Below the pieces are notes generated by a model. It was not told the DNA's origin. It saw only the letters and a list, made by a program, of their open reading frames with translations, and made no database searches. DNA of 64,000 nt. Source: ZC4RG20 sp963782445. GTDB lineage: Bacteria > Pseudomonadota > Gammaproteobacteria > Steroidobacterales > Rariloculaceae. Both the position numbers and the translations under genes were made by a program. Shown here one piece after another: positions 27,629 through 35,470 of the stretch; within the stretch, counting starts at the first letter, position 1, and every line of letters begins with the position of its first letter. Where the stretch lies: positions 372,001-436,000 of the forward strand of contig CAWAJM010000001.1 of assembly GCA_963782445.1 (NCBI GenBank), in the 5' to 3' direction.

Positions 27629-28295
27629 GCCGATAACCGACGCCGCGAACCGTGTGCAGCAGCGGCGTATCGAAGCCGCGATCGATCTTCGACCGAAGCC
27701 GGCTGACGTGTACGTCGATGACGTTCGTTTGCGGATCGAAATGATAGTCCCAGACTCCTTCGAGCAGCATCGTACGCGTCACGACCTGCCCGGCGTGCCG
27801 CATGAGGAACTCGAGCAGCTGGAATTCGCGCGGCTGCAGGTCGATCTTAGTCCCGTTCCGGTGCACCTCCCGGCGCAGGAGGTCCATGTGCAGGTCGCCG
27901 ACCTCGAGCACGGTCTCGGCCGCGGCCCCGCCCGCCTTCGCACGCCGGATCAGAGCTTCGAGCCTGGCTATGAGCTCGCTGAAGGCGAATGGCTTGACGA
28001 GATAGTCGTCGCCGCCGGCCTTGAGTCCCTTGACCCGATCGTCGACCTCGCCGAGCGCGCTCAGGATCAGCGCGGGCGTCGTATCGTTCGAGGCCCGCAG
28101 CGTGCGCACGACCGTGAGCCCGTCGACGCCCGGCAGCATGCGGTCCACGATGAGGGCGTCGTAGGCTTCGGTCGTGGCCAGAAACAGGCCGTCGCGGCCG
28201 TTGCCGGCCACGTCGACGTTCCAGCCCGATTGGGCGAGTCCCTTCTGTAGAAACGAGGCGACTTCCGTGTCGTCCTCGATGACCAATACACGCAC
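27612..28295 (-). CDS. OmpR-family response regulator
   Basis: 227 residues from GTG 28295, preceded by GAGGAAG about 11 bases upstream. The receiver domain starts RVLVIEDD and is phosphorylated at Asp51 (ALIVDRMLPG), with Lys in VKPFAFSEL; the winged-helix DNA-binding domain ends DVHVSRLRSKID and VRGVGYRL. A frame opening at 28364 would overlap the DUF6491 gene and add non-family residues. It is cotranscribed with the kinase downstream and possibly with DUF6491 upstream. Confidence 0.94.
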   Translation of the reverse strand: MRVLVIEDDTEVASFLQKGLAQSGWNVDVAGNGRDGLFLATTEAYDALIVDRMLPGVDGLTVVRTLRASNDTTPALILSALGEVDDRVKGLKAGGDDYLVKPFAFSELIARLEALIRRAKAGGAAAETVLEVGDLHMDLLRREVHRNGTKIDLQPREFQLLEFLMRHAGQVVTRTMLLEGVWDYHFDPQTNVIDVHVSRLRSKIDRGFDTPLLHTVRGVGYRLDEQG

Positions 28296-28336
28296 TTTTC
28301 GGCGGTCTTCCTCTATTCCGCCGACTCCTGCGGCGC

Positions 28337-28750
28337 TCAGGAGTCGCGGGTCCTGCGAGTCCACTCCTTCGCGTCTGCGCGGCTCAGCTTGTAGATGCCC
28401 CGTATAGGGTAACTAAAACCGCGCACTTTGACCGAGTCGAACTTGGCGTAGATGCGGCTCCCGAAGGACGTCACGCCGATCGCCTGGGCCCACTTGAGGT
28501 CGGGGCTCGGCCCGTACAGCTCGACGAGATAGGGGTCGAACGGCGTCGCCCAGATGATCAGCGAATGATCGTCGACGACGCTCCAGCTATCCGGGTGCGT
28601 GAGCGCCGGGATGCTGTCGACGGGTTTCAGGGTCGAGATGGCGGGCGCGGCGGCCTGCGCGTGCTGTGCCGAACCGGCCTCGGCGGCCCCGGCCGTGCCG
28701 GCGGCCGTAAGCGCGAATGCCAGCGCGGCGGCGGTAACTAGCGTTTTCAT
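28337..28750 (-). CDS. DUF6491 family periplasmic protein
   Basis: 137 residues. A clean signal peptide (TLVTAAALAFALTAAGTAGAA) is followed by the DUF6491 core, SIPALTHPDSWSVVDDHSLI then IWATPFDPYLVELYGP. Short secreted proteins of this family occur widely in gammaproteobacteria with no known role. ATG 28750 has a near-perfect Shine-Dalgarno (AAGGAGGTG). It lies 41 bases upstream of the response regulator, so it may be part of the operon and feed the sensor (inference). Confidence 0.85.
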   Translation of the reverse strand: MKTLVTAAALAFALTAAGTAGAAEAGSAQHAQAAAPAISTLKPVDSIPALTHPDSWSVVDDHSLIIWATPFDPYLVELYGPSPDLKWAQAIGVTSFGSRIYAKFDSVKVRGFSYPIRGIYKLSRADAKEWTRRTRDS

Positions 28751-28961
28751 TGGCTCACCTCCTTAGCTGTGAGAACGTCCGGATTGCTCCGATGTTGCAC
28801 CAAGCGTAATGGGCGGCACCTGAACGCCCCATTAACGATGTGTAAGCCGGTGCACATGAAAAAACCGTAGGAAATTCGTGAGGGGCAGGTAAGGAGCCCG
28901 GCCGTACCGTGGGCAGCACTGAAGCTCATTCGGAATTCTTTTCGGTTCAGGAGGACCTGCG

Positions 28962-30464
28962 ATGAACTCGAGGCAAATTCGATCCAGACGTTGGCGGTGG
29001 CCGCTGGCCGGCATGACCGCGGCGGCGATCCTCGGCGGTGTGGCCGTCGAGTTCGCACCCATTCCCTACGCGGCCCCGGCCTATGCGGCCGAGCAGCCGC
29101 ACGCCCCGGCCGCCCGCGCGGACGGCCCGGTCTCGTTCGCCAACGTCGTGGCCAAGGCGCGCCCGGCCGTCGTGAATATCGTTGTCGACAAGGTCGAGAA
29201 GACCGCGGCGCCCGATCCCCAATCCTTCGGCCAGGCGCCGGGCGGGACGCCGTTCGACCAGTTCTTCGGCCGCTTCTTCCAGTATCCGCCCCAGCAGGAA
29301 CGCCGCATGCGGGGCGAGGGCTCGGGCTTCGTCATCGACCCGGCGGGCTATATCGTGACCAACAATCACGTGATCAGCGATGCCGACAAGATCGTCGTGA
29401 CGTTCCAGGACGGCGAGAAGCTCAATGCCAAGCTCATCGGCCACGACCCGAAGACGGACCTTGCGCTGATCAAGGTCAACGCTTCTCACAAGCTGCCGAC
29501 CGTCTCTTTCGGCGACTCCGATAAGGCGCGCATCGGCGATTGGGTCCTCGCCATCGGGAATCCGTTCGGGCTCGGCGGCACCGCGACGGCCGGCATCGTG
29601 TCGGCGCGCGGCCGCGACATCCGCTCCGGTCCCTACGACGATTATCTGCAGATCGACGCGCCCATCAACCCGGGCAATTCGGGCGGCCCCGTGCTCAATG
29701 CGGCGGGACAAGTGATCGGCATCAATACGGCCATTTACTCGCCCAACGGGGGCAACATCGGCATCGGATTCGCGATTCCGTCGAACGAGGCCGCCTCGAT
29801 CGTCGCGCAGCTGCGCAACAGCGGCGTGGTCGAGCATGGCTGGCTGGGGGTGCAGATTCAGAGCATGACGGACGATCTCGCGAAGTCCCTCGGTCTGGAC
29901 GATACCCATGGCGCGCTGGTCGCGGATGTGGTGAGCGGCAGTCCCGCGGCCCGCGCAGGCTTCGCGACGGGCGACGTGATCACGCGGTTCGGCGGCACCG
30001 AGATCAATTCCGCACGCACCCTGAGCCGGGCCGTCGGCGAGCACAAGCCCGGCGACAACATCAGCGTCGAGGTTATCCGCGACGGCAAGAGGCAGACCCT
30101 CGACGTGAAGCTCGGCAATGCCTCGGACGATGACGCGCTGGCGGCGGCCGGCCCGGATAACCCGGCCGACCATGGTGCCTCGCTGGGGCTCACGCTCGCG
30201 CCGCTGACGGCGGACGAACGCGCCCAGCTCGGCCTGCCCGACGACGTGCAGGGCGCCCTCGTGACGGATGTGGACCCGAACGGCCCGGCGGCCGACGAAG
30301 GGCTTCGGCCGGGCGACGTGATTACGCAAATCAACCGCCATGCGGTGGCCTCGGTCGGGGCCGCCGTGGCCGAGCTCAACAAGGCCAAACGGGCCGGTTC
30401 GGAAGCCCTCGTGCTCGTGCGCCGCGGCGATGCACAGCACTTCGTGGCCATGAGTTTCTCCTGA
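28962..30464 (+). CDS. degQ: Periplasmic serine endoprotease, DegP/DegQ (HtrA) family
   Basis: 500 residues. Signal peptide (about 1-43), trypsin-like domain with a complete triad, His136 (VTNNHVIS), Asp166 (KTDLALI) and Ser240 (NPGNSGGPV), a Q-loop-like Pro/Gln-rich insert (QYPPQQERRM), then two PDZ domains (about 280-370 and 395-495). It degrades or refolds damaged periplasmic proteins. ATG 28962 has AGGAGG nine bases upstream, and a strong terminator follows. It is divergent from the DUF6491/two-component operon; a shared response to envelope stress is plausible but no binding site was identified. Confidence 0.95.
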   Translation: MNSRQIRSRRWRWPLAGMTAAAILGGVAVEFAPIPYAAPAYAAEQPHAPAARADGPVSFANVVAKARPAVVNIVVDKVEKTAAPDPQSFGQAPGGTPFDQFFGRFFQYPPQQERRMRGEGSGFVIDPAGYIVTNNHVISDADKIVVTFQDGEKLNAKLIGHDPKTDLALIKVNASHKLPTVSFGDSDKARIGDWVLAIGNPFGLGGTATAGIVSARGRDIRSGPYDDYLQIDAPINPGNSGGPVLNAAGQVIGINTAIYSPNGGNIGIGFAIPSNEAASIVAQLRNSGVVEHGWLGVQIQSMTDDLAKSLGLDDTHGALVADVVSGSPAARAGFATGDVITRFGGTEINSARTLSRAVGEHKPGDNISVEVIRDGKRQTLDVKLGNASDDDALAAAGPDNPADHGASLGLTLAPLTADERAQLGLPDDVQGALVTDVDPNGPAADEGLRPGDVITQINRHAVASVGAAVAELNKAKRAGSEALVLVRRGDAQHFVAMSFS

Positions 30465-30506
30465 TTCTCCTCCTGAGTGGTCGGCTACCGATGGTGTAGC
30501 CCTTGG

Positions 30507-30540
30507 GCCCCGGCGATCCCCAACGCCGGGGCTTTTTTTT
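30507..30540 (+). terminator. Intrinsic terminator after degQ
   Basis: A perfect nine-pair stem (GCCCCGGCG / CGCCGGGGC) with an eight-base loop is followed by eight T residues. It sits 42 bases after the degQ stop. Confidence 0.95.
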
Positions 30541-30668
30541 GACCGCGCTTCGAGGACCGAATCTGCGCAGCAACAGCGCGTTAGGTCGGGTTTATTAACC
30601 GTTAAAGATCGGCTATCGTGAGCGGCTTGGAGCGGCTGCCCGCCGCCTGCACCCCGAAAGTCGATTGC

Positions 30669-31964
30669 ATGCCGGAACACACTCCCGAGCAGGAATTCAT
30701 CCGCGACGAAGTCGAGAAGATCGCGCGCAGCGGTGCGCTTGGCCGGTCGCGTTCCTATCCGCGGCTGCTCGAGTTCCTCATGACCTGCACGCTCGAGGGC
30801 CGGACGCCCAAAGAGCACGAAATCGCGACGAGCGTTTTCAATCGCGGCGCGGACTTCGATCCGAGCCAGGACGCGATGGTGCGGGTCTACGCGCATCACC
30901 TGAGGCAGAAGCTCGAGGCTTACTACGCGGCTGACGGCCAGAGCGAGGCGCGCCGCATCGCGGTGCCGAAGGGCGAGTACCGGCTCGCGGTCGTCGAGTC
31001 GGAACCCGAGACTGCTCGGGACGAGGTGCCGATAGAGCCCCGCCGTCCGCGCCTGCCCCGGTACGTGGCCGCGGCCGCGCTCGTCGCTTTCGGGGTTCTC
31101 ATCGGGGCCGCGGCCATGCTCACGCTGCGCCCTGCGGCTAAAGCGACGACCTCGGCTTCGCCGTACGTCGCAATCGCGCAGGCGCCGATCTGGCGGGCGC
31201 TGCTCGACGACAACCTGCCCATCACGGTCGTGGTCGGCGACTACTACATCTTCGGCGAGTTGGACTCGCACGGCAACGTGAAGCGGATGATCCGCAATTT
31301 CTCGATCAACTCGCCGGGCGACCTCGATCAGTTCATCATGCAGCAGCCGGATCTGGCCAAGCATTTCATCGACCTGGATCTCACGTATCTGCCTCTGGGC
31401 ACGGCGTTCGCGCTGCGCGATCTGCTGCGCGTGCTCTACACGTCGAACAAGCCCGTGCGCATCGAGGCCATGTCGCAGCTCAAGGCCGAGGACCTGCGGA
31501 CGCACCACATCGTCTATGTCGGCTATGTCAGCGGCCTCGACAAGCTGCTCGATTTCGTCTTCGCTTCCTCGGGGCTCGCCATCGGCGAGACGTACGACCA
31601 GCTCGTGGACCTGTCCACGGGCAAGGTCTACACCAGCGAGGCCGGACTTGCGCAGAACGACCGAGGTTACCGCGACTATGGTCTGTTCTCGACGTTTGCG
31701 GGTCCGGGCGGCAATCAGTTCATGATCGTCGCCGGGACGCGCGACGCAGGCCTCATGCAGACGGCCTTCAACGTCACGGACCCGGCGCACCTGAAGGCCA
31801 TGGCGACGGCGCTTCCGAAGCAGGCCGAAGCCAAGAACCCCTCGTTCGAGCTTCTCTACGAAGTCGCCGGTTTCGACCGGACTAACCTCGACTCCGTGAT
31901 CGTGCACGCGGCGCCCCTCGCGCCTCGGCATAACTGGGGCGCGGACGTCATGCCGCCCGGGTAG
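30669..31964 (+). CDS. Membrane-bound winged-helix regulator with periplasmic domain
   Basis: 431 residues from ATG 30669, or 448 from GTG 30618. The first ~110 residues (SYPRLLEFLMTCTLEGRTPK, EIATSVFNRGADFDPSQDAM, VRVYAHHLRQKLEAYY) are the winged-helix-type domain found at the N-terminus of many Acidobacteria/Proteobacteria TPR and adenylate-cyclase-like regulators. One membrane segment follows (about 131-155, YVAAAALVAFGVLIGAAAML), then a ~270-residue periplasmic domain with a periplasmic-binding-like fold (ITVVVGDYYIFGE, GYVSGLDKLLDFVF). It looks like a one-component, ToxR-style transmembrane sensor and regulator. Targets and ligand are unknown; the gene is monocistronic. Confidence 0.75.
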   Translation: MPEHTPEQEFIRDEVEKIARSGALGRSRSYPRLLEFLMTCTLEGRTPKEHEIATSVFNRGADFDPSQDAMVRVYAHHLRQKLEAYYAADGQSEARRIAVPKGEYRLAVVESEPETARDEVPIEPRRPRLPRYVAAAALVAFGVLIGAAAMLTLRPAAKATTSASPYVAIAQAPIWRALLDDNLPITVVVGDYYIFGELDSHGNVKRMIRNFSINSPGDLDQFIMQQPDLAKHFIDLDLTYLPLGTAFALRDLLRVLYTSNKPVRIEAMSQLKAEDLRTHHIVYVGYVSGLDKLLDFVFASSGLAIGETYDQLVDLSTGKVYTSEAGLAQNDRGYRDYGLFSTFAGPGGNQFMIVAGTRDAGLMQTAFNVTDPAHLKAMATALPKQAEAKNPSFELLYEVAGFDRTNLDSVIVHAAPLAPRHNWGADVMPPG

Positions 31965-32042
31965 GGCGGTTCCGCGTCGGGGCCCTTCCCGCCGCCGGAC
32001 ACCGCTGCGCGCGATTCCGGCTGCGCCAGCGCGAGCACGCGT

Positions 32043-33053
32043 TCATGAATCGTGCGGACCGGCGGGCAGATGGATCTCCGCCAGCATGCAGCGGACGCCG
32101 CCGCCGCCGTAGGTTTCGATCGTGCCAACGTCCGCGGCGACGAGCTCCGCGTGCCGTTCGAGGCGGCGCCGCTGGAAGGGCCGCAGGGAGGCCAGGGCGC
32201 GGGTCGAGAGGGCCGCGATCGGTCCCCTGCTGCCCGCGAGCTCGAGGACATTGCCGGCGAAGGCGGCGAGCTGTGCGAAGTCGATAGCGATGAGCTCGCG
32301 GCCGCCGGCCTCAAGCGAGGCCTGGAGGCCGCGCCGTGCGTCTGCGTCGGGCACGGCCGCCGTGCAGAGCACGGCAAAATGAGTGCCGAGCGCCATGAGC
32401 ACGTTCGTGTGATAGATGGGACGGCCCTGGGGGTCGAAGGCTTCGAAGGCATACGGGTCGTACCCGAGCTCGGCCGCGAAGATCTCGAGAACGGCCGGGG
32501 CCGTGCGCGGCGACCGGCACGCGTAGGCGACGCGGCCCGGGCGGTCGAGCACGAGGCTGCCTGTGCCCTCGAGGAAGGCGCCGCGCCGCTCGTGGGCCGT
32601 GAGATCGACGCGGCGTGTCACGTGAAAGCGGGCCTCGAGGGCGGCGACGATGTCGGCGCGCCGCTCGAGGCGCCGGCTCGGCGCCATGAGCGGATACAGC
32701 ACCAAGGCGCCGTCGCCGTGCGTGCTGACCCAGTTGTTCGGGAAGACCTCGTCGGGGCTGACCGACGCGCCCGCGCCGACCGGCTCGGGGGCGTCCGCCG
32801 CGGTGCGCGCGGGCGCTCCCGCGGATTCCGCGCCGAGGGCTTGGGCGCGGCCGGCGAACACGTGGACATCCACGCCGGCGCGCACCAGAGCAAGGGCCAA
32901 GCCTTCGCATTCGGCGACGGCCGCGGTGCGGATCTCGTTGGAGACCGCGGCCGCCCGCTGAAAACGGTTGGACGCGAGCGTTTCCGGGTTACTGCCGAAC
33001 CGGTCGGGCCGGACCATGAACACGGCCCGGGCCGCCTGGGCCTCGCGCGTCAC
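32043..33053 (-). CDS. ctlX: Citrulline/arginine amidinohydrolase-like protein CtlX
   Basis: 336 residues in the guanidine-modifying-enzyme (amidinotransferase/arginine deiminase) fold. Seen: FPNNWVSTH, LEGTGSLVLD (Glu), the His-Asn motif YHTNVLMALG, and near the C-terminus the nucleophile Cys in GGGVRCMLAEIHLP. CtlX-type proteins take part in citrulline utilisation. GTG 33053 overlaps the stop of the Lrp-type gene (GTGA), so regulator and enzyme are coupled; the Lrp partner is probably responsive to arginine, citrulline or another amino acid. Confidence 0.85.
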   Translation of the reverse strand: MTREAQAARAVFMVRPDRFGSNPETLASNRFQRAAAVSNEIRTAAVAECEGLALALVRAGVDVHVFAGRAQALGAESAGAPARTAADAPEPVGAGASVSPDEVFPNNWVSTHGDGALVLYPLMAPSRRLERRADIVAALEARFHVTRRVDLTAHERRGAFLEGTGSLVLDRPGRVAYACRSPRTAPAVLEIFAAELGYDPYAFEAFDPQGRPIYHTNVLMALGTHFAVLCTAAVPDADARRGLQASLEAGGRELIAIDFAQLAAFAGNVLELAGSRGPIAALSTRALASLRPFQRRRLERHAELVAADVGTIETYGGGGVRCMLAEIHLPAGPHDS

Positions 33054-33559
33054 GGCCGGGAGGCCGCTGCACCGGCGCCCTGACCGAGGTAAGTCAACGG
33101 CAAAGCCGTCGTGTCCACGGCCTTGCGCAACACGAACGAGGAGTGCACGCCGATGACCCCTTCGATGCGCGTGATCTTATTGAGCAGGAAGTCCTGATAC
33201 GCCTCCATGCCGGGCACGGTGATTTTGAGCTGGTAGTCCGCCTCCTGGCCCGTGATGAGGTAGCACTCCTGCACTTCCGGGCAGCGGCGCACGGCCGCCT
33301 CGAGCTGTTCGAACCGCTCGGGCGTATGGCGGTCCATTCGAATATGGATCAGCACCGTGAGATCGAGCCCGAGCGCCTTCGGGTCGAGCCGCACGGCGCG
33401 GCTGCGGATCACGCCGGCTTCCTCGAGCTGCTTGATCCGGCGCGAGCACGGCGATGGCGAGAGGCCGACGCGCTCCGCGATCTGCTGGTTGCTGGCACCG
33501 CCGTCCGCCTGCAGCTCGGCCAGGATGCGGAGGTCGAACGCATCGAGCTTAACGTTCAT
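33050..33559 (-). CDS. Lrp/AsnC-family transcriptional regulator
   Basis: 169 residues from ATG 33559 (174 from ATG 33574). The N-terminal helix-turn-helix is LDAFDLRILAELQADGGASN with QQIAERVGLSPSPCSRRIK; the C-terminal RAM domain runs VQECYLITGQEADYQLKI and EGVIGVHSSFVL. Lrp-type proteins bind an amino acid and regulate the neighbouring operon and themselves. It is translationally coupled to ctlX and divergent from leuA, so it could control both sides. Confidence 0.95.
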   Translation of the reverse strand: MNVKLDAFDLRILAELQADGGASNQQIAERVGLSPSPCSRRIKQLEEAGVIRSRAVRLDPKALGLDLTVLIHIRMDRHTPERFEQLEAAVRRCPEVQECYLITGQEADYQLKITVPGMEAYQDFLLNKITRIEGVIGVHSSFVLRKAVDTTALPLTYLGQGAGAAASRP

Positions 33560-33574
33560 CGGAGTCTCGAGCAT

Positions 33575-33727
33575 ATGATGCTAATTGAGGATAGAATCTT
33601 AGTGAATCGTTGCGCAAGTTGTCGAGCATGAGTGAAAATTAGACCAAAAATGTCGCTTAATAGGACATAGAATGGTCTGCGTGGTGAGGCATTTGGCCTC
33701 GCCCGACCGCAGGAGCAAGGATCCGCC
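33575..33727. promoter_or_regulatory. AT-rich divergent promoter region between lrp-ctlX and leuA
   Basis: This 153-base gap is markedly more AT-rich than its surroundings. Before leuA there is a hairpin (GTGAGGC / GCCTCGC around ATTTG, about 33689-33711) just upstream of an AGGAGCAAGG ribosome site, and TAGAAT-type -10 candidates at about 33668. Minus-strand TTGCGC then TATCCT with 18-base spacing could serve lrp. AT-rich context suits Lrp-type binding. No leader peptide rich in leucine codons could be found, so attenuation is not supported. Confidence 0.4.
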
Positions 33728-35470
33728 ATGAGCGATACGACCGAACCCGTCATCCCGAACGCCGGCGCCGAAAGCCGCCGCCGGCCCTTCGACCACGGCA
33801 AATACCGTCCCTACCGTCCCATCGAGCTGCCGGACCGCCGCTGGCCCGATCGGGCGCTGACGGCCGCCCCGGACTGGTGCAGCGTCGACCTCCGGGACGG
33901 CAATCAGGCGCTCGTGTCGCCGATGTCCGTAGAGCAGAAGCTCGAGCTGTTCGCGCTCCTCGTCGAGATCGGATTCAAGGAGATCGAGATCGGCTTCCCG
34001 TCGGCCTCGCAGACGGAGCTCGAGTTCACGCGGCGGCTCATCGAAGGCGGTCTGATACCGGACTCCGTCACGGTGCAGGTGCTCACGCAGGCGCGCCGTC
34101 CGCTCATCGAGCAGACGTTCGAGGCCTTGAAGGGCGTGCGGCGTGCCATCGTCCATGTCTACAACTCGACCTCTCCCGTGCAGCGCGAGCAGGTATTCCG
34201 AGCCAGCAAGGAAGAAGTCGTGAAGATCGCCGTCGACGGCGCCCGGTGGGTCCGCGAGGCCGCTGCTCGGCACCCGGAGACGGAGTGGGTGTTTCAGTAC
34301 TCCCCGGAGAGCTTTTCGGGCACGGAGCCCGACTACGCGATCGAAGTCTGCAACGCCGTACTCGACGTCTGGCGGCCGCAGGACGGGCAGGGCGTGATCC
34401 TGAACCTCCCCGCGACCGTCGAGATGACGACGCCGAACGTGTTCGCGGACCAGATCGAATATTTCTGCCGCCGCGTGCATCACCGCGATCACTTGCGCAT
34501 CAGTCTGCACACGCACAACGACCGCGGTTGCGCCGTGGCGGCCGGAGAGCTCGGCATGCTGGCGGGCGCCGACCGCGTCGAAGGCACGCTGTTCGGTAAC
34601 GGCGAGCGCACGGGCAATATGGACATCGTGACGATGGCCATGAACCTGTATTCGCAGGGCATCGATCCTCGGCTCGATTTCTCGGACATGGCGCACATCG
34701 TCGATGTCTACAAGCGGAGCACGTCGATGGCCGTGAGCCCGCGCCATCCCTGGGCCGGGGAGCTCGTCTACGCGGCATTCTCCGGCAGTCATCAGGATGC
34801 GATCCGCAAGTCGATGCAGTACCATCGCGAGCACGCGCTGCCCGTCTGGAGCGTGGCCTACCTGCCCATCGATCCGCACGACCTCGGCAGGCGGTACGAG
34901 GAGGTCGTGCGCATCAACAGCCAGTCAGGCAAGGGCGGTGTCGCACTCGTGCTCGAGCGCGATCACGGCATTGCCCTGCCGAAGTGGATGCACCCGGTGC
35001 TGAGCCGCATCGTGCAGCGCGAGGCCGATGCGAGCGGCCGCGAGATCACCTCGCCGCGCATCCGACAGCTGTTCGCGTCCGACCTTCTCGCGGTTCCGGA
35101 GGGCTGGCGGCTGCGCGGCTACGATTCGCGCTCCGAGCGCCAGCACACGATCGGCCGCTTCCAGATCGAGACGGGTCCCGGCGGCGTGCGCGAGCTCGCC
35201 GGCGAAGGCCAGGGTCTCGTGGAGGCGCTCATCGACGCTCTGAACAAGGCGTTCGAGGCCGGCGTCTCGGTCTCGGCCTTCGAAGAGCACGCGGTTTCGC
35301 CGGGCACGAAGGCGTTTGCGCTCGCCTCGGTCATCGTGGAGTCCGGCGCTCGCCAGGCCGCGGCCTGCTCCATGGACGAGGACGCTGCGGTCGCGACGCT
35401 GCAGGCCGTGCTTTCGGCCGCCGGGCGGCTGCTCGGCGCGGCCGAGGAGCGCCTCAAGGCTGCGGTGTAA
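33728..35470 (+). CDS. leuA: 2-isopropylmalate synthase
   Basis: 580 residues, the longer (type 2) LeuA form. It condenses acetyl-CoA with 2-ketoisovalerate, the first step of leucine synthesis. Seen: WCSVDLRDGNQAL (catalytic Arg-Asp), GFKEIEIGFPSASQTE, the HxH metal motif SLHTHNDRGC, LFGNGERTGNMD, and a C-terminal leucine-binding allosteric domain (about 440-575). ATG 33728 follows AGGATC. Its end overlaps the convergent MFS gene by 17 bases. Confidence 0.97.
   Translation: MSDTTEPVIPNAGAESRRRPFDHGKYRPYRPIELPDRRWPDRALTAAPDWCSVDLRDGNQALVSPMSVEQKLELFALLVEIGFKEIEIGFPSASQTELEFTRRLIEGGLIPDSVTVQVLTQARRPLIEQTFEALKGVRRAIVHVYNSTSPVQREQVFRASKEEVVKIAVDGARWVREAAARHPETEWVFQYSPESFSGTEPDYAIEVCNAVLDVWRPQDGQGVILNLPATVEMTTPNVFADQIEYFCRRVHHRDHLRISLHTHNDRGCAVAAGELGMLAGADRVEGTLFGNGERTGNMDIVTMAMNLYSQGIDPRLDFSDMAHIVDVYKRSTSMAVSPRHPWAGELVYAAFSGSHQDAIRKSMQYHREHALPVWSVAYLPIDPHDLGRRYEEVVRINSQSGKGGVALVLERDHGIALPKWMHPVLSRIVQREADASGREITSPRIRQLFASDLLAVPEGWRLRGYDSRSERQHTIGRFQIETGPGGVRELAGEGQGLVEALIDALNKAFEAGVSVSAFEEHAVSPGTKAFALASVIVESGARQAAACSMDEDAAVATLQAVLSAAGRLLGAAEERLKAAV

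Noticed and set aside
28947..31931. A 994-codon open frame antisense to degQ and the winged-helix gene
   Set aside because: Same artefact. It spans a strong intrinsic terminator and two well-supported genes.
33560..33727. Leucine attenuator or T-box before leuA
   Set aside because: No leucine-rich leader peptide or T-box motif was found; only a small hairpin near the ribosome site.
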